NCBI RefSeq assembly: GCF_001651855.1
Contig: NZ_LNQC01000062.1
Location: forward strand, 36,138 to 100,137
Length of the DNA: 64,000 nt
Reading direction: 5' to 3'
Source: Sinorhizobium americanum
GTDB taxonomy: Bacteria > Pseudomonadota > Alphaproteobacteria > Rhizobiales > Rhizobiaceae
In this document: positions 40,150 to 48,584 of the stretch, one piece after another
Position numbering within the stretch: position 1 is the stretch's first letter
Layout: each line of letters opens with the position of its first letter
Notes under the pieces: model-generated
Databases searched by the model: none
What the model saw: only the letters and a program-made list of their open reading frames with translations
What the model was told of the DNA's origin: nothing
Made by a program: the position numbers and the translations under genes

Positions 40150-41486
40150 AGTCCTTCCTCCGCAAGGAGCGCATCGATCTCCTTGATCTTCGAGCGCCCA
40201 TTGGCCACGAAATCGTCAAGCACCGGATCGGCTGCCGCCGCCTGTTCGGCGCTAGCCGATGGTTCGCCACCCGGCGCGGGCGCCCTCGCGGCCGGCGGCG
40301 CCTTATCGTCCGCCTCGGCAAAGGGGCTCATGCCGCTTCCCGTTTTCCCCGCTTCGCCGCCTTCGGCCTCAGGGCCCGGGGTGGTCTCCCCAAGTGTGGT
40401 CTCCGGTATAGGCAAGGACGCTTGCGCGGGGCTTTCACCCTGCGGTAGTCGCACAACCTCTTCCGCAATCGCCCTGGCGGCTTCCCGAAGGGCACGGTCG
40501 CGCGGCGAGAGCTTGTCGTCCGGTATTGCCGCCAGCGTCTGCGCCGCCGTGAAGACATCCTCGGAGGGCACGGCCGCGAGCCCTTCGTAGAAGCTCGCCA
40601 GCAGCTGCAATTGGCCGCCGCCGTTCAGGGCGAGCTCTTCGGCCCGGGCAGATGCCAGCCGCGCCAGCGTCTGATTGCCGGCGATCGCTGCGCGCCTGGC
40701 GACGCGCAGATAGACTTCGCGTTGGCGCGCCTGATCCATGAAGGCGAGAATCTCGGCGACGCGCTTTTCGACCGCCTCGTCGAAGTGCATGACCGCCAGC
40801 TCGACAAAGACGTCGGCGAACTGGCTCGCATAGGGCGACGTCAGGTAGCGGCGGGCATAGTTCAACGCATAGCGGAAGCCCTTTTCCGGGTCGCCTGCCT
40901 GCACCGCAACCGACACGGACCGGCGAAGCGCCGCCTCTTCTATGATCGTGCCGGGCGACGTCAGACGCGCCCAGTCGTAGTATTTCATCGCGGCGACCGG
41001 GTCCTGCTGCGATATGGCGTTGCCGAGAATCAGAAACAGGTAGGGACCGACCCGGGAATTCCTGTATTCGGGCGCCGCCTTGGAGAGGTTCTCGATGATC
41101 AACAGACCCTTGCCGCGCAGATATTGCCTGAGCGAGTCCGTGACGCGCGCGTCGAAGTTGCCCTCGATATCTCTGTCTGTCAGATAATCCAGCGTTTGCG
41201 GATTGCCGCCGCTCATTACATAGACGAGCGCCGCATCGACGTTGCGGGGGTCGCGAAAGATCGCTTCGTCGGCCGCCCTAAGGCGCTTGTCGATCTCGCC
41301 CAGCATGAAGCGCTGCATCTCGATCGCCGAATGATCGCCCAGTACGACGGAATCCTGGACGTATTGCAGCGACCGGATCATCTTGAACGGCGCGAGCTCT
41401 TCCGTCTCGCTTGCGCGCGCCAGACCAACCGCGAGCGGAGCCGCAAGAACCGATGTCGCAAGGATGGCGCTGAGCCGCTTCAGCAT
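40146..41486 (-). CDS. motC: Periplasmic motility protein MotC
   Basis: 446 residues with a signal peptide (MLKRLSAILATSVLAAPLAV, cleavage near residue 26). It is found only in rhizobia and relatives. In S. meliloti MotC binds the periplasmic part of MotB and tunes motor speed. The C-terminal about 110 residues are Pro/Ala/Glu-rich. It starts 5 nt after the motB stop and overlaps fliK by 4 nt. Its folding is thought to need MotE, encoded at 50572. Confidence 0.94.
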   Translation of the reverse strand: MLKRLSAILATSVLAAPLAVGLARASETEELAPFKMIRSLQYVQDSVVLGDHSAIEMQRFMLGEIDKRLRAADEAIFRDPRNVDAALVYVMSGGNPQTLDYLTDRDIEGNFDARVTDSLRQYLRGKGLLIIENLSKAAPEYRNSRVGPYLFLILGNAISQQDPVAAMKYYDWARLTSPGTIIEEAALRRSVSVAVQAGDPEKGFRYALNYARRYLTSPYASQFADVFVELAVMHFDEAVEKRVAEILAFMDQARQREVYLRVARRAAIAGNQTLARLASARAEELALNGGGQLQLLASFYEGLAAVPSEDVFTAAQTLAAIPDDKLSPRDRALREAARAIAEEVVRLPQGESPAQASLPIPETTLGETTPGPEAEGGEAGKTGSGMSPFAEADDKAPPAARAPAPGGEPSASAEQAAAADPVLDDFVANGRSKIKEIDALLAEEGL

Positions 41487-41491
41487 CTCTC

Positions 41492-42694
41492 TCAGCCCTG
41501 CCCCGCTTGCAGCAGGATCTCGATCCGCCGATTGCCGGCGGCATAGGGATCGTTCGGCACCTGCAGGCGCCGGTCGGCAAAGCCGCTGATCTGGTTGACG
41601 CGCTCCTCCTTGAGACCGCCGCGGACCAGCATGTAATAGGCGCTCTGGGCCCGCGCCGCCGACAACCGCCAGTTGTCATAGGTCCCGTCCTTGAACGGAC
41701 GGCCATCGGTGTGGCCGCGGATCGCCACGATCCCCTGGCGCTCGGCTAGCAGCTTGCCGATCTTTTCCATGGCAAAGACGAGCTCCTTGCCGGGAACGGC
41801 GGAACCCACGGCAAACATCGGCGCGTCCGTCTGCTCGCTGATCGTCACCAGCAGCCCGCCCTCGGAGGGCGTCACCATCAGTCCCTCGAGAAGACGTCCG
41901 GCCTCGCCGCCGACCGCTTTCTCGATTTCGGCCTTGAGGGCCTCGGCCTGCTTCTGCTGCTCCTCTGCGTCTACTTCCTTCTCGGGCGACACCTCGCCTT
42001 TGGCAGTCTCGTCCGCGGTCTTCAGCGTCTCGCCGGCCGCCGGCTTCTCACCGGGATCTCCCGCAGCGGCGTGCTTTTCAGCCGCCGCGACGTCGCTTTC
42101 GGCCGCATTGCCGGCGTCCTTGACCTCGACCTGCTTGGTCCAGAAATCCGGATCGAAGGGATCACGATAGGCCTCTCCGCCATCGGCACCGGTGGCCGGG
42201 CCCGACTGGGCGGCACCGCCCTCCCCCTTGGCACTGATATTGGCCTGCTGACCAACCTCCTTGGCGATTTCGGAGAGAACCGAATAGGGGTTCTCGAAGA
42301 AGTCGGCGTCGGAATATTTGGTCTCCTCGCCCGAGGTTGCCGTCAGCTGGTCGCCGGTCTTGGCCGAGCCGCCGGATTTCGCCTGTTCGCCATCGGCCTT
42401 CGACCGCTGCTGCGTCTCGTCACCCTGCGCATCCTTGGCCGGATTTTTCAGGCCCTTTTCCGCCGGCTTCTGGTCGGTGAGCTGCACCGGATTGAAATAG
42501 GAGGCGATCGCCGCCTTCGTTTCCTCGTTGGCGGCATTGATCAGCCACATGACGAGGAAGAAGGCCATCATCGCCGTCATGAAGTCGGCATAGGCGATCT
42601 TCCAGCCGCCGCCGTGATGGCCGTCGTGTCCATCGCCGGAGCGCTTGACGATGATGATTTCGTTCTTGCCGTTGTGTTGGCTTTCTTCGCTCAT
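41492..42694 (-). CDS. motB: Flagellar motor stator protein MotB
   Basis: 400 residues, longer than enterobacterial MotB (about 308). The single membrane span follows WKIAYADFMTAMMAFFLVMW, with the proton-binding Asp at residue 37. A long Lys/Glu/Ala-rich linker (about 60-285) precedes the OmpA-like peptidoglycan-binding domain (IRGHTDGRPFKDGTYDNWRL, then SAARAQSAYYMLVRGGLKE). The extended linker is typical of rhizobia and may bind MotC. MotA is encoded separately at 58589. Its ATG overlaps the upstream FliH-like gene (ATGA). Confidence 0.96.
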   Translation of the reverse strand: MSEESQHNGKNEIIIVKRSGDGHDGHHGGGWKIAYADFMTAMMAFFLVMWLINAANEETKAAIASYFNPVQLTDQKPAEKGLKNPAKDAQGDETQQRSKADGEQAKSGGSAKTGDQLTATSGEETKYSDADFFENPYSVLSEIAKEVGQQANISAKGEGGAAQSGPATGADGGEAYRDPFDPDFWTKQVEVKDAGNAAESDVAAAEKHAAAGDPGEKPAAGETLKTADETAKGEVSPEKEVDAEEQQKQAEALKAEIEKAVGGEAGRLLEGLMVTPSEGGLLVTISEQTDAPMFAVGSAVPGKELVFAMEKIGKLLAERQGIVAIRGHTDGRPFKDGTYDNWRLSAARAQSAYYMLVRGGLKEERVNQISGFADRRLQVPNDPYAAGNRRIEILLQAGQG

Positions 42695-43344
42695 GCCAGA
42701 ACCTTCCGCACGGTTTCGGACCAGGCCGCCATTCTGGTCACCAGAACCGCTTCGCCCAGCTCAACCGTCAGATCGATGTCGTCGGCAACGACGTGCCGGA
42801 AAACCAGGGTGTCGTCGTCCAGATGCTGTTTCAACGCTTCGAAGAGCACAGGCGATCCCTTCACGGTGATGGTGAGCCCCTCTCCCGCACCGATGCCCTG
42901 CCGGATCATCGCCGCCAAATCTTCGACGGCGCGCTTGATAAGCGCCTCCTCCATGACCGGCGCGAGTACCCGCGCCGCCTGGTCGCCAAGCGCCAGCGCC
43001 AACCGCTCGGTGATCTGGGAGAAACCGGCAGCGAGTTTCGAAGCGGTGTCTTCCGCCAGGCGGTGCTTCACGGCATCGAGTTCCTCGGCGTGGCGCGCCT
43101 TGAGTTCGGCGATTTCCCGCTGATGCTCGAAAGCGAGCTCGGCGGCGGCCTCCGCACGGCCCTGCGCGAAGGCCTCGCGCCGCTCGGCATCGACGTCGAT
43201 TTCAGGCATGGCGGGCCTCTGAACGGACCGGTCTTCGGCGGGGAAATCCGCTTCGAGGTTCGGAAAATATTTTGGCGGCATGCGCGTGATTTCGATCTTC
43301 GGCGCGCTAAAATCCTTGAGATAGCGGGAGAGCGACGCACTCAT
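42691..43344 (-). CDS. FliH-like cytoplasmic protein
   Basis: 217 residues. A Pro-rich N-terminus is followed by a long Glu/Ala-rich helix (about 50-100; GRAEAAAELAFEHQREIAEL) and a compact C-terminal domain (about 115-217). This is the layout of FliH/HrpE/YscL stator proteins, which regulate the FliI ATPase. No other FliH is seen in the window, and fliI lies 12 kb away. It is coupled to motB by a 4-nt overlap. The identity is inferred from architecture. Confidence 0.6.
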   Translation of the reverse strand: MSASLSRYLKDFSAPKIEITRMPPKYFPNLEADFPAEDRSVQRPAMPEIDVDAERREAFAQGRAEAAAELAFEHQREIAELKARHAEELDAVKHRLAEDTASKLAAGFSQITERLALALGDQAARVLAPVMEEALIKRAVEDLAAMIRQGIGAGEGLTITVKGSPVLFEALKQHLDDDTLVFRHVVADDIDLTVELGEAVLVTRMAAWSETVRKVLA

Positions 43345-43719
43345 CGGTTATCCCCCCGGCGGCTCGCAGCCAATGCCGGCGCGCGTCCCCCGCCCGGCAG
43401 GGGGTGGCTCACGGTCCAGAAATCCAAAGCGCCTGACACGTCTATGATGTCTCCTTCGGCCCTTTCCGCCCGAGACAGCGACAGGACCAGCATTCTCGAT
43501 GCGCAACGGTTCGCGAAAGGGCGGACCCGAGCCGGGACCGGTGCAACGGCGACCAGGATCATCTTGGCCGGCAGCCGGCCGAGCAGACTGCGAAGGAAAG
43601 TTAGCCGGTCAAACTTGTGCGAAAATGAAGGTTGTTGGACCGCGCCAGGGCAACAGCGCGGTCCAACCAGTCCCGCCAGATGCCGATGACCGGCGGCACG
43701 GCGGAAGCGAAGATCTCGC
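43345..43719. other. Region between flaC and the FliH-like/mot operon
   Basis: 375 bp. It holds the flaC terminator (43634-43667) and must hold the promoter of the FliH-like-motB-motC-fliK operon. A 73-codon minus-strand frame at 43341-43562 overlaps the FliH-like start and is judged spurious. Confidence 0.5.
43634..43667 (-). terminator. Terminator of flaC
   Basis: A 12-bp stem, GTTGGACCGCGC and GCGCGGTCCAAC, with a CAGGGCAACA loop, 53 nt beyond the flaC stop. The transcript continues into AACCTTCATTTTC, a weak U-rich stretch. Confidence 0.8.
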
Positions 43720-44682
43720 TTACTCCTGGAACAGTCGCAGGATGTTTTCGGAATTGGTGTTGGCGATCGAGAGCGACTGGATGCCGAGCTGCTGCTGGGT
43801 CTGCAGCGCCTTCAAGCGCGTCGACTCCTCGTTCATGTCGGCGTCCACGAGACGGCCGACGCCCTTGTCGATCACATCCATGAGATTGGCGACGAAGTTT
43901 TCCTGCATCTCGATACGGCTGGTGATCGCGCCGAGCGTCGCGGCGGAATCGGTCAATTGGCTGATCAGTTCATCGACGACGCTGATCATGTCGTCCAAAT
44001 CGCTGTCGGGGGTCGATTCGGAGAGCGCGATTTCGGTGCCAGTCGGCGGGCTGCCGGCGTCGATCAGGTAATACTCGCGCGCCGTTCCCGTCGGGCTCGA
44101 GGCAAGCGCATCCGCATCCACCGCCATGGTCAGCAAGCCGGCGCTGGCATCCTGGACGTCCACGAGAATGGAGCCCGACGTATCGTAATCAAGCGTCGTA
44201 ACCGAGACACTGCCATCCGCACTGCGATTGAAGGAGGCGACGATGGATTTTATACCGACCGCCGTAGCCGCGTCGTTGTAGAGCCAGTTCTCACCCGAGA
44301 AGGACGCCGACTGGGCCGCCGAGACCAGCTGGTCCTTGAGCTGCGAGATCTCCTTGTCGATCTTGCTTTTGTCGACGCCGGGTTCGCGTGCCGCCACCAG
44401 CTTCGCCTTGACCTCGCTCATCAGCTCGATGACGGTATCCAAGGCCGCATAGGCAGTATCGACCTTGGCCGCGCCCAGGCCAAGCGCGTCCTGGACCGTC
44501 GAAAGCGCCGCATTGTCCGAGCGCATCGTGGTCGCGATGGACCAATAGGCAGCGTTGTCGGCGGCGGTCACGACGCGATAGCCGGAGGACACGCGGCTTT
44601 GGGTCTCGTCCAGATTTCTGTTGATCGAACGCAAGGTCTGCAATGCCGCCATGGCGGCAGCGTTGGTCATGATGCTGGTCAT
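43720..44682 (-). CDS. flaC: Flagellin FlaC
   Basis: 320 residues, the longest and most divergent of the four flagellins. The N-terminal D0/D1 (MTSIMTNAAAMAALQTLRSI) and C-terminal helices (STRLKALQTQQQLGIQSLSI) are conserved; the central 170-260 region differs. It is exported and is a minor subunit of the complex filament. It is a monocistronic unit, with a leader block at 44714-44756 and a terminator at 43634. Naming as FlaC follows the S. meliloti order flaA-flaB-flaD-flaC. Confidence 0.9.
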   Translation of the reverse strand: MTSIMTNAAAMAALQTLRSINRNLDETQSRVSSGYRVVTAADNAAYWSIATTMRSDNAALSTVQDALGLGAAKVDTAYAALDTVIELMSEVKAKLVAAREPGVDKSKIDKEISQLKDQLVSAAQSASFSGENWLYNDAATAVGIKSIVASFNRSADGSVSVTTLDYDTSGSILVDVQDASAGLLTMAVDADALASSPTGTAREYYLIDAGSPPTGTEIALSESTPDSDLDDMISVVDELISQLTDSAATLGAITSRIEMQENFVANLMDVIDKGVGRLVDADMNEESTRLKALQTQQQLGIQSLSIANTNSENILRLFQE

Positions 44683-44713
44683 TGGCTATCGCCCCTGTCG
44701 ATGGGAGATCGAA

Positions 44714-44756
44714 GACATTCCGGGTGTGACCGGCAGGGATGGTGCGGCATCATGCG
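44714..44756 (-). promoter_or_regulatory. Conserved flagellin leader block, flaC
   Basis: On the minus strand: GCATGATGC (44748-44756), then CCGG, then CCGGAATGTC (44714-44723), 66 nt upstream of the ATG by its near edge. The same order and spacing occurs before flaA, flaB and flaD. Confidence 0.65.
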
Positions 44757-44913
44757 CGCTGCCACCGTTTTGCCCTGGGTGACAGACCATCGTGCTTAAC
44801 AAAGCGTTAATGGGAAATGGTTAACAAATGGTTAACGCGGTTAACGCCTTATTAAGGCATGTGAAGAAAAGGTTACTTTGCCGTTCAGGCACCGGGGAAA
44901 ACGAGAACGACAA

Positions 44914-44940
44914 AAGGCCGCGCAACAATGGCGCGGCCTT
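44914..44940 (-). terminator. Terminator of flaD
   Basis: A 10-bp stem, AAGGCCGCGC and GCGCGGCCTT, with an AACAATG loop, 50 nt beyond the flaD stop. The minus-strand transcript runs on into TTTTG, giving a short U-tract. Confidence 0.82.
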
Positions 44941-44989
44941 GCGAAGAATGCGTGCTTGGAAACCAGCCTCAGAAGGCTGCGGACCAATC

Positions 44990-45907
44990 CTACTGGCGGA
45001 AGAGCTGGAGGATGTTTTCCGAATTGGTGTTGGCGATCGACAGCGACTGGACGGCGAGCTGCTGCTGCGTCTGCAGGGCCTTCAGGCGGGTCGATTCCTC
45101 GTTCATATCGGCATCGACAAGACGGCCGATGCCGGAGTCGATCGAGTCGGTCAGCGCCGCGACGAACTCCTCCTGAAGGCCGATGCGCATGGAGATCGAG
45201 CCGAGTTCCGAGGCCGCGCTGGTCATCGCCTGGAGGCCATCTTCGACGAGCGTCAGCGCTTCGGCCATTTCGGCGGTGTCGAAGCCGGTGATATCGAGAG
45301 CATAAATAGAGACGCCGATCGTCGCACCACCGGTGGTGCCGAGAATACCGTTGGTGTCCACGATGGCGCCGGCGCCGTCGCCGCCGAAGAGCAGATTGCC
45401 CGTCGCCGTATCGTCGAGTGTATAGGCTGTGGTCTTCACCGAAACGGTACCATCGGAGGCGCGCACAAAGCCCGAGACCACGCTCTTGACGGCCGCGTCG
45501 CCGGCAACCCAGTTTTCGCCGCTGAAGGAGGCAGACTCAGCGATCGACATCAGTTGCTCCTGCAACTGGTCGATTTCTTCCTGGATCTTCGTCTTGTCGA
45601 CACCTTCTTCGGTGGCGGCGACGATTTTCGACTTGATTTCCTTGACGACTTCGATGGCGCTTTCCATCGCGGCATAGGAGGTATCGACCTTGGCAGCCCC
45701 AAGTCCGAGCGCGTCCTGCACGGCCGAAAGCGCCATGTTGTCGGAGCGCATGGTGGTGGCAATCGACCAGTAGGCGGCATTGTCGGCCGCCTCGCCGACG
45801 CGCAAGCCTGATGAAACACGAGCCTGCGTCGTCTCCATGCTGTCGTCGATCGCGCGGAGGGTCTGAAGTGCGGCCATCGCCGCCGTGTTCGTCAGGATGC
45901 TGGTCAT
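44990..45907 (-). CDS. flaD: Flagellin FlaD
   Basis: 305 residues, closely related to FlaB and FlaA: N-terminal MTSILTNTAAMAALQTLRAI and C-terminal STRLKALQTQQQLAVQSLSI, with a variable centre (about 155-230). It is a secondary subunit of the complex flagellar filament. It has its own upstream GTTAAC-rich region, leader block and terminator, so it is transcribed alone. Confidence 0.92.
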   Translation of the reverse strand: MTSILTNTAAMAALQTLRAIDDSMETTQARVSSGLRVGEAADNAAYWSIATTMRSDNMALSAVQDALGLGAAKVDTSYAAMESAIEVVKEIKSKIVAATEEGVDKTKIQEEIDQLQEQLMSIAESASFSGENWVAGDAAVKSVVSGFVRASDGTVSVKTTAYTLDDTATGNLLFGGDGAGAIVDTNGILGTTGGATIGVSIYALDITGFDTAEMAEALTLVEDGLQAMTSAASELGSISMRIGLQEEFVAALTDSIDSGIGRLVDADMNEESTRLKALQTQQQLAVQSLSIANTNSENILQLFRQ

Positions 45908-45943
45908 GGTCTGCTCGCCCCTCGAATGGCATTAGAATGAAGA

Positions 45944-45987
45944 AACATTCCGGATCGCCGCCGGGAACGAATGAGCGGCGTCATGCC
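45944..45987 (-). promoter_or_regulatory. Conserved flagellin leader block, flaD
   Basis: On the minus strand: AACAGGCATGACGCCG (ending the block at 45979-45987), CCGG in the middle, then CCGGAATGTT (45944-45953). The GGCATGACG edge is 72 nt upstream of the ATG. Upstream AACAGGCATGA is shared almost exactly with flaB. Confidence 0.65.
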
Positions 45988-46125
45988 TGTTAACCCGCTG
46001 GTCACTTTGGTTAACCCATCGTTTCGATGCGGCCAGCTAACGGGAACATGGTTAACAAACTCTGAAGAGAGGTTAATAAAATTAACAAAACCTAACAATT
46101 TCCTTGTGCCGGGGCGCAAATGCGT

Positions 46126-46158
46126 GAAAGCCGCACCTTTCGCAAAGGTGCGGCTTTC
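46126..46158 (-). terminator. Terminator of flaB
   Basis: A perfect 15-bp stem, GAAAGCCGCACCTTT and AAAGGTGCGGCTTTC, with a CGC loop, 66 nt past the flaB stop. The stem is unusually long, with A/T ends that give a built-in U-tract. Confidence 0.9.
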
Positions 46159-46223
46159 TGAAGTGGCTTTCAGCAATCTTGAGCGTATGAGGGATCGTCT
46201 GTTCCCTAGTCCGGCTCTGTCGA

Positions 46224-47144
46224 TTAACGGAAGAGCTGGAGGACGTTTTCCGAGTTGCTGTTGGCGATCGACAGCGACTGGACAGCGAGCTGCTGCTGCG
46301 TCTGCAGGGCCTTGAGGCGGGTCGATTCCTCGTTCATGTCGGCATCGACGAGGCGGCCAACGCCGGAGTCGATCGAGTCCGACAGCTTCCCGACGAAGTC
46401 TTCCTGCAGGCCGATGCGCATGGAGATCGAACCGAGCTCTGCGGCAGCGCTGGTCATCGCCGAAAGCGCATCGTCCACGTCCTGCAGCACGTCGTTCATG
46501 TCCGTCGTCGCCAGAGCGCTGATATCCAGCGAGTAGACTGCGTAAGCGCCAGCGGAGGCACCGGCAGTGCCGAGGATACCGGTCGTCGTATCGAGAGCAC
46601 CGGTGCCGTCGTCACTGAACAGGAGGTTGCCGCCGGTGACGCCATCGACAAGCGCATAGCTCGTCGTCTTAACGGACACGGTGCTGTCGGAGGCACGGAC
46701 GAAGCCGGACACGACGGTCACAGTGTTGCCGGCGACGCCGCCGATCCAGTTCTCGCCGCTGAACGAAGCGGATTCGGCAATCGACAACAGCTGTTCCTGA
46801 AGCTGATCGATCTCTTCCTGGACCTTGGCCTTGTCGACGCCTTCTTCAGTTGCCGTAACGACCTTGGCCTTGATTTCCTTCACGACTTCGATGGCGGATT
46901 CCATACCGGCATAGGCGGTGTCGACCTTGGCGGCGCCGAGGCCGAGGGCGTCCTGGACGGCGGAGAGCGCCATGTTGTCCGAACGCATCGTGGTCGCGAT
47001 CGACCAGTAGGCGGCGTTGTCCGAAGCCTCGCCGACGCGCAGGCCGGAGGAGACGCGGCCCTGGGTCGTTTCCATGTTGTTGCCGATGCTCCGCAGTGTT
47101 TCGAGTGCGGACATGGCTGCGATGTTGGTAAGAATGCTTGTCAT
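46224..47144 (-). CDS. flaB: Flagellin FlaB
   Basis: 306 residues, N-terminal MTSILTNIAAMSALETLRSI and C-terminal STRLKALQTQQQLAVQSLSI. The centre (about 155-225) is Thr/Ser/Ala-rich and variable. It is a secondary filament subunit. The gene has a 248-bp upstream region with GGTTAAC motifs and a conserved block, and a strong terminator downstream. Confidence 0.93.
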   Translation of the reverse strand: MTSILTNIAAMSALETLRSIGNNMETTQGRVSSGLRVGEASDNAAYWSIATTMRSDNMALSAVQDALGLGAAKVDTAYAGMESAIEVVKEIKAKVVTATEEGVDKAKVQEEIDQLQEQLLSIAESASFSGENWIGGVAGNTVTVVSGFVRASDSTVSVKTTSYALVDGVTGGNLLFSDDGTGALDTTTGILGTAGASAGAYAVYSLDISALATTDMNDVLQDVDDALSAMTSAAAELGSISMRIGLQEDFVGKLSDSIDSGVGRLVDADMNEESTRLKALQTQQQLAVQSLSIANSNSENVLQLFR

Positions 47145-47177
47145 TTCTGAGTGCCCCTTAGTGGCTGATTAAGAAGG

Positions 47178-47220
47178 GACATTCCGGAGTACGCCGGCAA
47201 GCGACGGTCAGCATCATGCC
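47178..47220 (-). promoter_or_regulatory. Conserved flagellin leader block, flaB
   Basis: On the minus strand: AGCAGGCATGATGCTG (GGCATGATG at 47212-47220), CCGGCG, then CCGGAATGTC (47178-47187). The block begins 68 nt upstream of the ATG by its GGCATGATG edge. Confidence 0.65.
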
Positions 47221-47320
47221 TGCTAACCAATTAATTTTGTTGGTTAACCCGCCGTTTCGATGGCCCTAGGAAACAGCAAGATGGTTAAGGAATGCTGAAG
47301 CGGAATAAAAAATGCGAAAA

Positions 47321-47346
47321 AGCCGCGACCGGTCTCGGTCGCGGCT
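47321..47346 (-). terminator. Terminator of flaA
   Basis: A 10-bp stem, AGCCGCGACC and GGTCGCGGCT, with a GGTCTC loop. AAAA at 47317-47320 reads as a U-tract on the minus-strand transcript. It is 47 nt beyond the flaA stop. Confidence 0.9.
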
Positions 47347-47392
47347 CTTTTCCAGCGTTGCGGCACGGTCAGCCCCCGTGCCGGTTCGCCGA

Positions 47393-48301
47393 TTAACGGA
47401 AGAGCGACAGGATGTTCTGCGAGTCGGAGTTGGCGATTGACAGGGCCTGGATGGCGAGCTGCTGCTGCGTCTGCAGAGCCTTCAGGCGGGTCGATTCCTC
47501 GTTCATGTCGGCATCGACGAGGCGGCCGATACCGTTCTCGATCGAGTCGCTGAGTTCGGAAACGAAGTCAGCCTGCAGATCGATACGGGTCGACATCGAA
47601 CCGAGCGAAGAGGCAGCGCTGGTCATTGCGGTGAGCGCGTCTTCGACGTCGGAGAGTGCCTCGCCGAGGGCCGTCGCGTCCATCGCAGAGATGTCGAGGC
47701 CGTAAACGTCGTTGCCGTTCGTGCCTGCGGTGCCGAGGATGCCAGTTGCGGTATCGAGACCACCCGCGCCATCGTCAGCAAACAGGAGCGTACCGTCGGC
47801 CGCATCGGTCAGCGTGTAGCTGGACGTCTTGATCGAAACAGTCCCGTCCGAAGCGCGGACAAAGCCAGTGACGACGGTCTTGGTCGCTGCCTCGCCGGCA
47901 ATCCAGTTTTCGCCGTTGAACGAGGCCGATTCCGCAATGCTCAGGAGCTGGTCCTGAAGCTGGTCGATTTCTTCCTGGACCTTTGCGCCGTCGACACCTT
48001 CTTCCGTTGCGGCGACGATCTTCGCCTTGATTTCCTTGACGACATCGATGGCCGCTTCCATACCGGCGTAAGCAGTATCGACCTTGGCGGCGCCCATGCC
48101 GAGCGCGTCGGTGACCGACGAAAGAGCTGCGTTGTCAGAACGCATGGTGGTCGCAATCGACCAGTAAGCGGCGTTGTCAGAAGCAGAGCCGACGCGCATG
48201 CCCGTGGAGATGCGGTTCTGCGTATCTTCCATGCTGGAGGAGATGGAGCGCAGCGTCTGGAGAGCGGCCGTTGCCGAGCTGTTGGTGAGAATGCTTGCCA
48301 T
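47393..48301 (-). CDS. flaA: Principal flagellin FlaA
   Basis: 302 residues. The N-terminus MASILTNSSATAALQTLRSI differs slightly from the other three, and the C-terminus ends ANSDSQNILSLFR. In S. meliloti FlaA is the main subunit, required together with any one secondary flagellin. It is the first flagellin in reading order, separated from fliP by 283 bp, and is flanked by its own leader block and terminator. Confidence 0.94.
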   Translation of the reverse strand: MASILTNSSATAALQTLRSISSSMEDTQNRISTGMRVGSASDNAAYWSIATTMRSDNAALSSVTDALGMGAAKVDTAYAGMEAAIDVVKEIKAKIVAATEEGVDGAKVQEEIDQLQDQLLSIAESASFNGENWIAGEAATKTVVTGFVRASDGTVSIKTSSYTLTDAADGTLLFADDGAGGLDTATGILGTAGTNGNDVYGLDISAMDATALGEALSDVEDALTAMTSAASSLGSMSTRIDLQADFVSELSDSIENGIGRLVDADMNEESTRLKALQTQQQLAIQALSIANSDSQNILSLFR

Positions 48302-48335
48302 AATCGTTGTCCCTTTTACGAAATACTATTGGGGG

Positions 48336-48385
48336 GACATACCGGGCTGAAGAGGTTACCGGTCACGACGATCCGGCATCATGCC
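48336..48385 (-). promoter_or_regulatory. Conserved flagellin leader block, flaA
   Basis: On the minus strand: GGCATGATGCCGG (GGCATGATG at 48377-48385), ACCGGT, then CCGGTATGTC (48336-48345). The near edge of GGCATGATG is 76 nt from the ATG, within the 66-76 nt range of the other three genes. Confidence 0.65.
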
Positions 48386-48584
48386 ACTCGGTTCCGCTCA
48401 GCTCGTGAAGGACACCAAACCCGTCGTGTGAGGACGAAATTCGCAGCCATTTCTTGCCAACACCTTAATCGGCGGGGCAGCCCGAAGGCGACGCGAGAAC
48501 GTGGTGAATCGCGCGTGAAATCCTATACTTAACGGACTGTTGCGAGGTCCCGGAGATGTCTTAACGAGGGACGCCGAGGCGGGC

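Noticed and set aside
43341..43562. 73-codon minus-strand frame before the FliH-like gene
   Set aside because: Overlaps the FliH-like start, no ribosome-binding site, no protein-like features.
43720..48301. Tandem near-repeats as a mobile or CRISPR-like array
   Set aside because: They are four paralogous flagellin genes with separate terminators, not short direct repeats with spacers.
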